DNA of 64,000 nucleotides, from NCBI RefSeq assembly GCF_900100535.1, contig NZ_FNDG01000014.1, positions 96,902 to 160,901 of the forward strand, in the 5' to 3' direction. Shown here piece after piece: positions 16,257 through 25,213 of the stretch. The position numbers and the translations under genes were made by a program. The notes under the pieces are model-generated. The model saw nothing but the letters and a program-made list of their open reading frames with translations, was not told the origin of the DNA and searched no databases. This DNA is from Phytopseudomonas flavescens (GTDB lineage Bacteria; Pseudomonadota; Gammaproteobacteria; Pseudomonadales; Pseudomonadaceae). Numbering within the stretch: the stretch's first letter is position 1; every line of letters starts with the position of its first letter.

Positions 16257-19200
16257 TTAAAGCCCCTCCCACGGAGTAGGCGGCCTTCCTCCAGCATGCG
16301 CCGTCTGCTGCTGTGGTGGCGGGGCGCAGAGGGTGCGGGCGGCGGTTTGCAGGTAGGGCGCGAGCATCGGCTGCATGCCCTTGAGCACCTGCACGGGCAA
16401 TGCGGAGGTGAAGCGGAAGTTCTCCGCCGCGCGGCCGGGGACGAAGGCGGTGAGGGTGCCGAAGTGATCCGGGCCGAGAAAGAACACGAAGGTGGCGGTG
16501 CGGTTCTGCACCCGTGAGCTGATCACCTGGCCGCCGCGGCCCACGCTGGTCAGGCGATTGTCGCCGGTGCCCGTCTTGCCGCCGAGGATCAGCGGGCTGC
16601 CATCGGCCAGGGTGAAGGCGCCTTGCAGGCGCCGCGCCGTACCGCCGTCGACCACCTGAGACAGCGCACCGCGCAGCGCGGCGGCGACCTCCGGCGCCAT
16701 GACCCGGCGGCCGGGTTCCTGCACATGGCCCAGGCGCGTTTCGTAGGGCGTGTTGGCGGCGAAGTGCAGGCTGTCGATACGCACCGTGGGCAGGCGCACG
16801 CCGTCGTTCTGGATGATGCCGATCAGCTCGGCCAGGGCCGCCGGCCGGTCGCCCGAGCTGCCGATGGCGGTGGCCAGCGACGGCACCAGGTACTCGAAGG
16901 GGTAGCCCAGCTTCTGCCAGCGCTGATGGATATCCAGAAAGGCTTCGACCTCCAGCATGATGCGGATGCGGCTGTCCCGTGCGCTCTTGTGGCGGCTCTT
17001 GAACAGCCAGCCATAGACCTCCTGGCGCTCGCCGCGGCTGGCGGCCACGGCATCGTCGAACGCCGCCTGGGGATGATCGATCAGATAGGCGAGCAGCCAC
17101 AGCTCCAGCGGGTGTACCCGGGCGATGTAGCCCTGATCCGGCAGGCTGAAGGCACCCGGCCCATAGCGGGTATACAGCTCGGCGATGCGCTTTGCGCTTG
17201 GCTGGCTGCCTGGCAGGTGGGCCTTGATGAAGCTACCGAAGGTGGCCTGATCGACACCCGGCATCAGGTAGCGATGCACGGCAGCCAGGCGCGTGTCGGT
17301 GAGGCGCAGGCCACCGATGAAGGTGTCCAGCCGTTGCTGTGCGGACTGGCCCTGGTACTTGCGCCAGAAACGCAGCAGAAAGGTGGTGCCCTCGCGGTCG
17401 GCGAAGCGGCTCAGGTACTCCTGGCGCCTTGGATCCCGGTCGTCCTTGAGCAGTTCGGCGCTGTTACCCGGTGCCTGGTAGGTGCTGTAGCGCACCAGAT
17501 CGCGCATCAGGCGGATGAACGGCAGGTTGATCGATTCGCGCAATGACTCGCGCAGGGTCGGCAGCCGGCCGTTGTCCTCGCGGCGGAAGTTGCCGAAGCT
17601 GTGCAGGCCACCACCGGTGAAGAAGCGCTCCGCCGGGCTGGCCGAATAGCGCCGCTCCAGTGCCGCGTCGAGCATGCTGCTGAGGTCGGCCCCGGGGTAG
17701 CGCAGCAGGTAGTCGATGGCCCAGCGGCTGAGCAGGTCCTGGTCGGCGACGTCCTGAGCGCGCAGTTGCGCGGTGCTCATGCCGGCATGCCGTGCGTGCA
17801 GTTCGGCGATCACTTCCAGGTAGGTGGCCATCACCCGCAGTTTGGCGGTGGAGCCCAGTTCCAGCTTGCTGCCCTCGTTGATGTCGAAGGGCTGGTGGGT
17901 GTTGTCGGTCTGCACCCGCACCTGATTGCCATTGGGCGTGCGTTCGAACAGGGTGAAGCTGTAGCGCACGTCGGCGGTCTTGCTGGGCGACAGCAGGCGG
18001 TCGCCGAACAGCCCTACGGTCTCGGCGAATGCCGGGTCGGCGAGTTGCTCGAGGTAGAGGGTGACCTGCTGCTGCAGGTCCGAGTTGAGGCTGGAACGTG
18101 CCTGCAGGTCGAGGCGATCGAGCTGGTAGTAAGAGAGGTCGAGCAGGCTGGCCAGCCGCGCGCGGGCCATGCTGATGCCCTTGTCACCGTCGATTCGCTG
18201 CAGGTTCGGGTCGGTCTGCCAGTCGCGGTAAGTCAGCTGTTGTGCCAGGGCCGCATCGCGCAATGGGTCATCCAGCACGCCGCCGCTGGCCAGCAGACGC
18301 AGGTGGCTGTCGGTCAGCGCGGCCAGCTCGTCGCGTCCCTGGGACAGGTAATATGAGGGCCGACGCTGGGCGATCATCAGCGACAGCACCTGGCGCAGCG
18401 CCAGGCCGCGTTCAGCCGGGCTGGCTCCGGCCGAGCGCCGCGGATCGAGCAGGCGGTTGGTGGTGGCGAAGTCGGCGCCGTACCAGATGCGCAGGCCGTC
18501 GGCCAGGCCGTGCACCTCGCCGTGCCCCGGCGCTGCCGACAGCGGTACGCTGTTGAGGTAGTCGCGCACGACGTTCTGCCGGGCTTCGAGGGTTTGTGGG
18601 CCGCCCTGATAGGCGCGCACGCTGGCCGATACCATCTGCCGCAGTTTCTCCGCCGGCGCATGGGTGATGCCGTCCGGCGAGTGCCGGTATTTCTCCAGTT
18701 GCGTGGCCAGGGTACTGCCGCCTGCGGACTGATCCTGCAGGCCGACGTATTTACCGAGCTGGGAGAACGCTGCTTTGAAAAAACGTGGCCAGTCCACGGC
18801 CGGGTTGGCTTCGGCGGGATCGCTGACCAACAACTGGCGATCCTCGATGAACAACAGGCTGCTCACCACCAGTGGGGCGATTTCGGCGAAGTCGCTGTAG
18901 CGTTGCCGGGGATTGCGAACCGTGTAGAAGGGCGTGCCGCGGCAGTCCTCGATGTTGATGCCGGTTTGCGCCTTCTCCGTGAAGGGCGGGAAGAAACCCC
19001 GTTCGGCGTAGGCCATCAGTGCCGGCGAGAAGCGGCTCTGCTGCAGCACCTCGAAGCCTCTGTGCTGCAGGCGCTCAATGAACGTGGGCAGATGGCTGTA
19101 GCCCATGCGTCGATCGAAAGGGCCGGCCCCGGGATAGAGAATGGCGTCGCTGGGGCCGTCTTCGATCTGATAGGTCAGTTGCGCGGCGTAGCGGCTCAGC

Positions 19201-19394
19201 TCGCTGGACTGGAAGTAGGCCGTGCGCAGTTCATGGATCAACAGGGCAACGGCGATCACCAGCAGGAGCAACAGGATCACGACGACCGCCCAGCGTACAG
19301 GGTGTGAAGGTCGCCGGGGGGCGAGCTGCACCGCGGTGGCGGCTTCACGCTCGCTGACAGGCGGTGCTGGGTCGGATCGCCATAGTGCGCCCAT
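16257..19394 (-). CDS. Large class A PBP-like protein: GT51 transglycosylase and transpeptidase
   Basis: 1045 residues with one N-terminal membrane anchor (about 34-54). A GT51-like domain (about 170-370) has F-I-E-D-R-Q-L-L, G-G-S-T-L-A-T-Q-L-E-K and G-L-A-D-G-L-R-I-W-Y-G. A transpeptidase domain has S-T-A-K (SxxK, about residue 515), S-I-N (SxN) and G-G-K-T-G-T (KTG, about 940). The GT51 core is atypical: the usual H-x-G-x-D after E-D-R is missing, and G-G-S-T-I-T-Q-Q reads G-G-S-T-L-A-T-Q. It probably makes or edits periplasmic peptidoglycan, but glycosyltransferase activity is uncertain. Monocistronic; length is well above PBP1a/1b. Confidence 0.88.
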   Translation of the reverse strand: MGALWRSDPAPPVSEREAATAVQLAPRRPSHPVRWAVVVILLLLLVIAVALLIHELRTAYFQSSELSRYAAQLTYQIEDGPSDAILYPGAGPFDRRMGYSHLPTFIERLQHRGFEVLQQSRFSPALMAYAERGFFPPFTEKAQTGINIEDCRGTPFYTVRNPRQRYSDFAEIAPLVVSSLLFIEDRQLLVSDPAEANPAVDWPRFFKAAFSQLGKYVGLQDQSAGGSTLATQLEKYRHSPDGITHAPAEKLRQMVSASVRAYQGGPQTLEARQNVVRDYLNSVPLSAAPGHGEVHGLADGLRIWYGADFATTNRLLDPRRSAGASPAERGLALRQVLSLMIAQRRPSYYLSQGRDELAALTDSHLRLLASGGVLDDPLRDAALAQQLTYRDWQTDPNLQRIDGDKGISMARARLASLLDLSYYQLDRLDLQARSSLNSDLQQQVTLYLEQLADPAFAETVGLFGDRLLSPSKTADVRYSFTLFERTPNGNQVRVQTDNTHQPFDINEGSKLELGSTAKLRVMATYLEVIAELHARHAGMSTAQLRAQDVADQDLLSRWAIDYLLRYPGADLSSMLDAALERRYSASPAERFFTGGGLHSFGNFRREDNGRLPTLRESLRESINLPFIRLMRDLVRYSTYQAPGNSAELLKDDRDPRRQEYLSRFADREGTTFLLRFWRKYQGQSAQQRLDTFIGGLRLTDTRLAAVHRYLMPGVDQATFGSFIKAHLPGSQPSAKRIAELYTRYGPGAFSLPDQGYIARVHPLELWLLAYLIDHPQAAFDDAVAASRGERQEVYGWLFKSRHKSARDSRIRIMLEVEAFLDIHQRWQKLGYPFEYLVPSLATAIGSSGDRPAALAELIGIIQNDGVRLPTVRIDSLHFAANTPYETRLGHVQEPGRRVMAPEVAAALRGALSQVVDGGTARRLQGAFTLADGSPLILGGKTGTGDNRLTSVGRGGQVISSRVQNRTATFVFFLGPDHFGTLTAFVPGRAAENFRFTSALPVQVLKGMQPMLAPYLQTAARTLCAPPPQQQTAHAGGRPPTPWEGL

Positions 19395-19592
19395 CGTGAA
19401 GTGGCCCTGGCTTGTCCTTTATCCCCAGCGTAGTCGCTGAGTGACGTTGTGCTCTGTCCGCCGAGCAGAAAATTCATCACGGTAGCTGCGCGAGTTTTTT
19501 CGCCGACCCTCTATGCGGGGCGTGAGCCGCAGGCGCACAACCTGAACCGAGCGAGTGGCGTATGGGTCAGGATGCAATTAGCAGGAGGAACC

Positions 19593-20417
19593 ATGATGCG
19601 AACACTCGAATTGGCCGGCACCCGGGTACCGGTGATAGGCCAGGGCACCTGGCGGATGGGCGAGGATCCGGGGCACCGGCAGGCCGAGGTCGCGGCGTTG
19701 CGTGAAGGTATCGAACGCGGTCTGCGCCTTATCGACAGCGCCGAGATGTATGGCGAGGGTGGTGCGGAGGAGGTGGTTGGCGAGGCAATCGCTGGTCGGC
19801 GGGACCAGGTGTTTCTGGTCAGCAAGGTCTATCCGCACAACGCCAGCCGTGCCGGTCTGGTAGCGGCCTGTGAACGCAGCCTGAAGCGCCTGGGCACCGA
19901 TCATCTCGACCTCTACCTGTTGCACTGGCGTGGGCAATACTCATGGGCAGAGACGGTCGAGGCCTTCGAACGGCTGCGCGAGCAGGGCAAGATCGGCCGC
20001 TGGGGCGTGTCCAACTTCGATCTCGATGACCTCGAAGAACTCGGTGATCCAGCCTGTGCCACCAACCAGGTGCTCTACAACCCGCAACAGCGTGGGGTGG
20101 AGTTCGACCTGTTGCCGTGGCAGCAACGCCAGGGCATGCCCTTGATGGCGTATTGTCCGCTGGGGCAGGGCGGTGCCTTGCTGGCCAACCGGGCCATGCG
20201 TCAGGTCGCGCAACGGCACGGGGCGAGTGCCGCGCAGGTGGCGCTGGCCTGGGCGCTGCGCCAGCCGGGTGTGCTGGTGATTCCCAAGGCCGGTGACCCG
20301 CTGCATCTGGCCGAGAATGCCGCCGCTGCCGACCTGCAGCTCAGCGAAGCCGATTTGCAGGAGATCGACAGCGCCTACCCCGCGCCGGGGCGCAAGCAGC
20401 GGTTGCAGATGGTGTAG
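19593..20417 (+). CDS. Aldo/keto reductase
   Basis: 274-residue (beta/alpha)8 NADPH-dependent reductase. The catalytic tetrad is complete: Asp48, Tyr53, Lys77 and His110. The early G-Q-G-T-W-R-M-G and late V-L-V-I-P-K-A segments are typical of AKR5-like bacterial enzymes. The start at 19593 follows GCAGGAGG; a second ATG follows immediately. Substrate unknown. It stands alone, divergent from the PBP-like gene and convergent with rapA. Confidence 0.92.
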   Translation: MMRTLELAGTRVPVIGQGTWRMGEDPGHRQAEVAALREGIERGLRLIDSAEMYGEGGAEEVVGEAIAGRRDQVFLVSKVYPHNASRAGLVAACERSLKRLGTDHLDLYLLHWRGQYSWAETVEAFERLREQGKIGRWGVSNFDLDDLEELGDPACATNQVLYNPQQRGVEFDLLPWQQRQGMPLMAYCPLGQGGALLANRAMRQVAQRHGASAAQVALAWALRQPGVLVIPKAGDPLHLAENAAAADLQLSEADLQEIDSAYPAPGRKQRLQMV

Positions 20418-20439
20418 AGAGGATCGGGGCAAGGCGGCC

Positions 20440-20520
20440 ATGGGATGGCCTCGAGCGAAGCGATACCCATCGACGCCATGCGCGAAGTCCGACGGGTTAT
20501 CGTCGCTTCGCGCCTCGGCC
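20440..20520. repeat. Pseudomonas-type intergenic repeat
   Basis: Read on the minus strand the segment contains GATGGGTATCGCTTCGCTCG, a motif that recurs between Pseudomonas genes to my memory. It is followed by a GCGAAG...CTTCGC inverted pair. It lies in the gap between the convergent aldo/keto reductase and rapA. Confidence 0.5.
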
Positions 20521-20532
20521 TACGCGGCCCGC

Positions 20533-20568
20533 GCGAGTTCGCCCGCCGCGCACGGAAGGCGAACTCGC
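20533..20568. terminator. Hairpin between convergent genes
   Basis: An 11-bp perfect stem GCGAGTTCGCC / GGCGAACTCGC with a 14-base loop, six bases beyond the rapA stop on the minus strand. There is no clear T-run, so it may be a structural rather than classical terminator. Confidence 0.5.
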
Positions 20569-20573
20569 GAGGC

Positions 20574-23417
20574 TCAACCGGCGACCAGCACCCTGATGGC
20601 TTCCAGGCGCAGGGCGGCCTTGTCGAGCATCGCCAGGCCCTGTTCGCGTTGCTCGCGCAGGGCTGCCAGTTCGCTGTCGCGCACGCTCGGGTTGACCGCT
20701 TGCAGGGCGGTCAGGCGCGCCAGTTCTTCGTCCAGCTCGGCAGCCAGGCGACGCTTGGCCTCGCTGACGCGCTCGACATGGCGGGGCTGGATCTTCGCTT
20801 CGCCGGCCGCGATCTGCGGGTTGAGCGCATCACGCTGCGCCTGCACGAACTTGTTGGCACTGGCCCGAGGCACGCTTTCCAACTGGTCGTTGAGGGTTTC
20901 GAAGGAAACCTTGCCGGCCAGGTCGTTGCCATTGCCATCGAGCAGGCAGCGCAGCGCCGCCGGCGGCAGATAGCGACCCAGTTGCAGGCTGCGCGGCGCC
21001 ACCACCTCGCTGACGTAGAGCAGCTCCAGCAGCACCGTGCCAGGCTTGAGCGCCTTGTTCTTGATCAGCGCCACCGAGGTGTTGCCCATCGAGCCGGAGC
21101 GCACCAGATCCATGCCGCCCTGCACCATGGGGTGTTCCCAGGTGAGGAACTGCATGTCCTCGCGCGACAGCGCCAGGTCACGGTCATAGGTGATGGTCAC
21201 GCCTTCGTCGTCGCCGAGGGGGAAGCTGGCATCGAGCATCTTCTCGCTGGGGCGCAGGATCAGGGCGTTGTCCGAGTGATCCTCGCTGTCGATGCCGAAG
21301 GCGTCGAACAACTGCTCCATGTACATCGGCAGGGCGAACTGGTCGTCCTGTTCGAGGATCGCTTCGACCAGTGATTCGCCTTCACCGGCACCGCCCGAGT
21401 TGAGCTCCAGCAGCCGGTCGCGACCGGCGTGCAGCTCGCTTTCCAGGCGCTGGCGCTCGGCGGTGGCTTCGTCGATCAGCGTCTGCCACTGACCATCGTC
21501 GGCGTTTTCCAGCATCGGCAGCAGGCGGCTGCCGAACTGATGCTGCAGGGCGTTGCCCGTCGGGCAGGTGGCCAGGAAGGCGTTCAGCGCCAGGTGATAC
21601 CACTGGAACAGACGCTCCTGCGGGCTGTTTTCCATGTACGGCACGTGCAACTGGATCTTGTGCTTCTGGCCGATACGGTCGAGGCGGCCGATACGCTGCT
21701 CGAGCAGATCCGGGTGCGCCGGCAGATCGAACAGCACCAGGTGGTGGGCGAACTGGAAGTTGCGGCCTTCACTGCCGATTTCCGAACAGATCAGTACCTG
21801 GGCGCCGAATTCTTCGTCGGCGAAGTAGGCGGCGGCGCGGTCACGCTCGAGGATGCTCATGCCCTCGTGAAACACCGTGGCGGGAATGCCGGAGCGCACG
21901 CGCAGGGCGTCTTCCAGATCCATGGCGGTCTCGGCGTGGGCGCAGATGACCAGTACCTTGAATTTCTTGAGCATCTTCAGGGTGTCGATCAGCCACTCGA
22001 CGCGCGGGTCGAAGCGCCACCAGCGCTGGTCTTGCTCGATGTCCGCCTGGCCTTGGTAGCTGACTTCCGGGTACAGCTCGGCATGCTCGCCCAGCGGCAG
22101 CTCCATGTATTCGTCGGGGCTCGGCAGCGGGTAGGCGTGCAGTTCGCGCTCGGGGAAGCCCTGCACGGCGGCGCGGGTGTTGCGGAACAGCAGGCGGCCG
22201 GTGCCATGGCGGTCGAGCAGCTCACGGGTCAGGCGGGCGCTGGCGTCGACATCGCCGTCGGCGACCGCGGCGAGCAGGGCTTCACCCTCGGCCCCCAGAA
22301 AACCCTGGATGGTCTTGTGGGCCTCGTCGGACAGGCGACCCTGGTCGAGCAGCTCCTGTACGGCTTCGGCGACCGGCTGGTAGTTGGCGCTTTCGGCGCG
22401 GAACGCGGCCAGGTCATGGAAGCGGTTCGGGTCGAGCAGGCGCAGACGCGCGAAGTGGCTGTCCTGGCCAAGCTGTTCCGGGGTGGCGGTGAGCAGCAGC
22501 ACGCCAGGGATCACTTCGGCCAGCTGTTCGACCAGGCTGTATTCGCGGCTGGCCTTTTCCGGGTGCCAGACCAGGTGGTGCGCTTCGTCGACCACCATCA
22601 GGTCCCAGCCGGCGGCGAACAGCGCGTCCTGGGCCTTTTCGTCCTCACACAGCCACTCCAGGGCGACCAGGGCCAGTTGCGCGTCTTCGAACGGGTTGCT
22701 GGCATCGCTCTCGATGAAGCGTTCGGCGTCGAACAGTGCCACTTCCAGGTTGAAGCGCCGGCGCATTTCCACCAGCCACTGGTGCTGCAGGTTTTCCGGT
22801 ACCAGGATCAGCACGCGGTTGGCGCGCCCCGAGAGCAGTTGGCGGTGGATCACCAGGCCGGCTTCGATGGTCTTGCCCAGGCCCACTTCGTCGGCCAGCA
22901 GTACCCGTGGGGCGATACGGTCGGCCACTTCGCGGGCGATGTGCAACTGGTGGGCGATGGGTTGTGCACGCACGCCGCCCAGGCCCCACAGCGAAGATTG
23001 CACCTGCTTGCTGGTGAACTCCAGCGTGCGGTAGCGCAGCGAGAACCAGGGCATGGGGTCGATCTGCCCGGCGAACAGGCGGTCGCTGGCGAGGCGGAAC
23101 TGGATGAAGTTGGAGAGTTGGGTTTCCGGCAGGGTGACGTTGTTGTTCTGCGCGTCGAGGCCGTGGTAGACCAGCAGGCCGTCGACATCGTCGACTTCGC
23201 GCACGGTCAGCTTCCAGCCTTCGAAGTGGGTGATCTCGTCGCCCGGAGAGAAACGCACGCGGGTCAGCGGCGCATTGCGGGTGGCGTACTGGCGGGTTTC
23301 TCCCGTGGCAGGGTAGAGCACGGTGAGCATGCGGCCGTCCTGCATGAGGATGGTTCCCAAGCCCAGTTCCGCTTCGCTGTCGCTGATCCAGCGTTGCCCC
23401 GGTTGATACTCCGCCAT
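20574..23417 (-). CDS. rapA: RNA polymerase-associated ATPase RapA (HepA)
   Basis: A 947-residue Swi2/Snf2 ATPase that binds RNA polymerase and helps its recycling. It starts MAEYQPGQRWISDSEAELG at 23417; five in-frame codons upstream are not family-like. Two N-terminal Tudor-like beta domains (about 1-110) precede the helicase core: Walker A D-E-V-G-L-G-K-T-I-E-A (about 173-183), D-E-A-H box (about 280), L-T-A-T-P motif III, and the C-lobe with S-E-I-G-S-E-G-R-N-F-Q and Q-R-I-G-R-L-D-R-I-G-Q-K. The RapA C-terminal domain runs to the end. Length is close to the E. coli protein (968). Monocistronic. Confidence 0.96.
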   Translation of the reverse strand: MAEYQPGQRWISDSEAELGLGTILMQDGRMLTVLYPATGETRQYATRNAPLTRVRFSPGDEITHFEGWKLTVREVDDVDGLLVYHGLDAQNNNVTLPETQLSNFIQFRLASDRLFAGQIDPMPWFSLRYRTLEFTSKQVQSSLWGLGGVRAQPIAHQLHIAREVADRIAPRVLLADEVGLGKTIEAGLVIHRQLLSGRANRVLILVPENLQHQWLVEMRRRFNLEVALFDAERFIESDASNPFEDAQLALVALEWLCEDEKAQDALFAAGWDLMVVDEAHHLVWHPEKASREYSLVEQLAEVIPGVLLLTATPEQLGQDSHFARLRLLDPNRFHDLAAFRAESANYQPVAEAVQELLDQGRLSDEAHKTIQGFLGAEGEALLAAVADGDVDASARLTRELLDRHGTGRLLFRNTRAAVQGFPERELHAYPLPSPDEYMELPLGEHAELYPEVSYQGQADIEQDQRWWRFDPRVEWLIDTLKMLKKFKVLVICAHAETAMDLEDALRVRSGIPATVFHEGMSILERDRAAAYFADEEFGAQVLICSEIGSEGRNFQFAHHLVLFDLPAHPDLLEQRIGRLDRIGQKHKIQLHVPYMENSPQERLFQWYHLALNAFLATCPTGNALQHQFGSRLLPMLENADDGQWQTLIDEATAERQRLESELHAGRDRLLELNSGGAGEGESLVEAILEQDDQFALPMYMEQLFDAFGIDSEDHSDNALILRPSEKMLDASFPLGDDEGVTITYDRDLALSREDMQFLTWEHPMVQGGMDLVRSGSMGNTSVALIKNKALKPGTVLLELLYVSEVVAPRSLQLGRYLPPAALRCLLDGNGNDLAGKVSFETLNDQLESVPRASANKFVQAQRDALNPQIAAGEAKIQPRHVERVSEAKRRLAAELDEELARLTALQAVNPSVRDSELAALREQREQGLAMLDKAALRLEAIRVLVAG

Positions 23418-23594
23418 GCTGCCTGTCTCCACCTGTTAAAAAAGCCGCCTATGGTACCGGAAACGCCGGGCCCCGGCCAAAGGTGCATGGTGTGGGTTTG
23501 GCACTTATTGCCCGATGTCGGGTCGGAAAGTGTAGTTAGCACCCATTAAAGCTGCCTGCTCGATGGCCGACATACCCCAAAAGGGGATTTATCC

Positions 23595-23891
23595 ATGCTG
23601 CCACCCATCCCTAGTAGCCTGATTCCGGTCACTGCCCAGCAGGACGTTGTCAAGCCGCGCCCGGAAATCGCCCCGGTCACGCCGACTGCCGAGGCGGCCC
23701 AGGAAGATGCGGTCGGCCTGGACAAGCGCCACCCCCAGGAAGTGGAGGAGCGGCTGCGTGAAGAGCAGCGCCGTCGCCAACGGCGTGGTTATAGCGCGGC
23801 CGAGCTCGCCGAGGGCGATGTCGATGAAGCCGACGAGCCGGCCATCGAGCAATTGCCCCGCCAGGGGCTGTGGGTGGATGTCGAGGTTTGA
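23595..23891 (+). CDS. Conserved Pseudomonas-type small acidic protein, function unknown
   Basis: 98 residues, Pro/Glu/Arg-rich, starting MLPPIPSSLIPVTAQQDVV. The middle is strongly charged (E-V-E-E-R-L-R-E-E-Q-R-R-R-Q-R-R-G-Y-S) and probably helical or disordered. No signal peptide or catalytic motif is seen. Its stop overlaps the presumed start of alkB, so the two are translationally coupled. I do not recognise a function. Confidence 0.75.
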   Translation: MLPPIPSSLIPVTAQQDVVKPRPEIAPVTPTAEAAQEDAVGLDKRHPQEVEERLREEQRRRQRRGYSAAELAEGDVDEADEPAIEQLPRQGLWVDVEV

Positions 23892-24514
23892 GCAGCACCG
23901 ATCCCACCCCGGCTGATCTGTTCGACAGCCCCGATCCGAATCTGCCGGATGCCGACTTCCGCTATCTGCCCGACTGGCTCGACCGCGCTACGGCGGATCA
24001 CTGGCTCGAGCGACTGGTCAGCGAGACGCCCTGGCAGCAGCCCGAGGTCGTGCTCTACGGCCGCCGCCATCCGGTGCCTCGGCTGACCGCCTGGTACGGG
24101 GATGCTCAAGCACGCTATCGCTACTCCGGCATGACCCATCAGCCGCTGCCCTGGACACCGCTGCTCGCCGAGATTCGCCAGCGTTTGCTGGATGCGCTGG
24201 GGTACCCGCTCAACGGCGCACTGCTCAACTATTATCGCGACGGCCAGGACTCCATGGGCTGGCACAGCGACGACGAGCGCGAGCTGGGTGATGAGCCGCT
24301 GGTGGTCTCCCTGAGCCTGGGAGGCGCGCGGCGCTTCGACCTGCGTCGCAAGGGCCACAACCGCATCGAACAGTCACTTACGCTGGTGCATGGCTCGCTA
24401 CTGGTCATGGGCGGCCAGACCCAGCATCATTGGCAGCATCAGGTGGCGAAAACGCGCAAGCCGTGCGCGCCACGCCTGAACCTTACGTTTCGTCTGATCC
24501 GAGCGCCGCTATGA
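23888..24514 (+). CDS. alkB: AlkB-like alpha-ketoglutarate-dependent dioxygenase
   Basis: Fe(II)/2-oxoglutarate oxygenase that oxidatively removes alkyl groups from nucleic-acid bases. It has about 208 residues. The iron ligands are His and Asp in W-H-S-D-D-E (about 137-141) and the His in H-H-W-Q-H-Q-V (about 181-186). The late R-L-N-L-T-F-R motif binds 2-oxoglutarate. L-N-Y-Y-R-D-G-Q-D-S-M-G is typical of the ALKBH2/3-like branch. No ATG is available near the N-terminus. A TTG at 23888 overlaps the upstream stop (TTGA) and is preferred; a GTG at 23870 is the alternative. The downstream gene overlaps by ATGA, making a coupled three-gene operon. Confidence 0.88.
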   Translation: MSSTDPTPADLFDSPDPNLPDADFRYLPDWLDRATADHWLERLVSETPWQQPEVVLYGRRHPVPRLTAWYGDAQARYRYSGMTHQPLPWTPLLAEIRQRLLDALGYPLNGALLNYYRDGQDSMGWHSDDERELGDEPLVVSLSLGGARRFDLRRKGHNRIEQSLTLVHGSLLVMGGQTQHHWQHQVAKTRKPCAPRLNLTFRLIRAPL

Positions 24515-24672
24515 GCAACGATGTGAAACTGATCGACTTCACTGCCGAGCGCGACAAGCGCATCCATGACCTGCGCGACAAAAAGCTCGAAGACATGCGC
24601 AATGCCTTCGAGCAGGCGCTGCCGATGCCCAAGGGCAAGAAGAAGTCCAAGGGCAAGCCGAAGAAGCGCTGA
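24511..24672 (+). CDS. Small basic-tailed protein, function unknown
   Basis: 53 residues starting MSNDVKLIDFTAERDKRI, with a charged helical middle and a Lys-rich tail (P-K-G-K-K-K-S-K-G-K-P-K-K-R). The start codon overlaps the alkB stop as ATGA, which argues strongly for translation. The tail suggests nucleic-acid contact, but I recognise no family. Confidence 0.7.
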   Translation: MSNDVKLIDFTAERDKRIHDLRDKKLEDMRNAFEQALPMPKGKKKSKGKPKKR

Positions 24673-24777
24673 CGGCTCGCCGCGCTGCACGCTGCGGTCG
24701 CCTGCCTTGCCACCCTGATTCCCCGCCACGCATCCCGCCCGTGGGGGGGCGTGCATCGCGTTCCATTCCCTTTCCGT

Positions 24778-24841
24778 TGACCCAGATCAGGTGCTGCCGG
24801 CCCTTTGCAGCCGGCGCCGCGCTGCCCTTGATCTGGATCAA
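24778..24841 (+). promoter_or_regulatory. Two Anr/FNR-type boxes upstream of ccoM
   Basis: TTGATctggATCAA at 24828-24841 is a perfect match to the FNR/Anr consensus (TTGAT-N4-ATCAA). A weaker copy, TTGACccagATCAG, lies at 24778-24791, 50 bp upstream. The strong box is 63 bp before the ccoM ATG, a fitting place for oxygen-limited activation. Confidence 0.8.
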
Positions 24842-24903
24842 TGGCGTCAGGCGCTGCGCTGTTAACGTAGCCCCATACCCGAGCAACGGATGCAGGAGGC
24901 AGC

Positions 24904-25020
24904 ATGTTCGTCGATGTGGTGGTTCTCGCCGGTATCGGCACCGTGGGGCTGATGGTTCTGTTCTGCGCCGGGTTCACGTATTTCATCTGGAGAGACGCGA
25001 GCAAGAAAAAGCCGCGCTGA
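24904..25020 (+). CDS. ccoM: cbb3-type cytochrome oxidase small subunit CcoM
   Basis: A single-span membrane protein of 38 residues, starting MFVDVVVLAGIGTVGLMVL and ending in a basic tail after F-T-Y-F-I-W-R-D. It has one hydrophobic helix (about 6-29), and the F-x-Y-F-I-W-[KR]-D motif matches the CcoM subunit described in Pseudomonas cbb3 oxidases. GCAGGAGG lies just upstream of the ATG at 24904. It is unlinked to any cco operon in this window. Upstream Anr boxes and a downstream terminator make it a self-contained, oxygen-regulated transcription unit. Confidence 0.85.
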   Translation: MFVDVVVLAGIGTVGLMVLFCAGFTYFIWRDASKKKPR

Positions 25021-25049
25021 ATCCGGATTCACGAGCACGCAAGGCATTG

Positions 25050-25074
25050 GGGCGACTTCGGTCGCCCTTTTTTT
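25050..25074 (+). terminator. Intrinsic terminator after ccoM
   Basis: GGGCGAC-TTCG-GTCGCCC followed by seven T, 30 bp after the ccoM stop. Confidence 0.92.
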
Positions 25075-25135
25075 CGTGTGCATTTTTTCAGGGGCGCGGA
25101 TGTGAAAGCGCGACAGCCCTCTGGACAGCATATAG

Positions 25136-25147
25136 TTAGCTAGCTAA
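25136..25147. promoter_or_regulatory. Palindromic operator candidate upstream of the FUSC efflux operon
   Basis: TTAGCTAGCTAA is a perfect 12-bp palindrome about 95 bp before the FUSC start. This shape is common for MarR- or LysR-type regulators. No regulator gene is adjacent, so the binder is unknown. Confidence 0.45.
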
Positions 25148-25213
25148 TAATTTGCCTTTCTGCACGGAGGCGGAACCGTTTCGCTACGGCTATGTTCAGA
25201 CAACTGCCGCTTT

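Noticed and set aside
21429..23549. 706-codon plus-strand frame opposite rapA
   Set aside because: Long antisense frames are expected in high-GC coding DNA; no ribosome site or domain.
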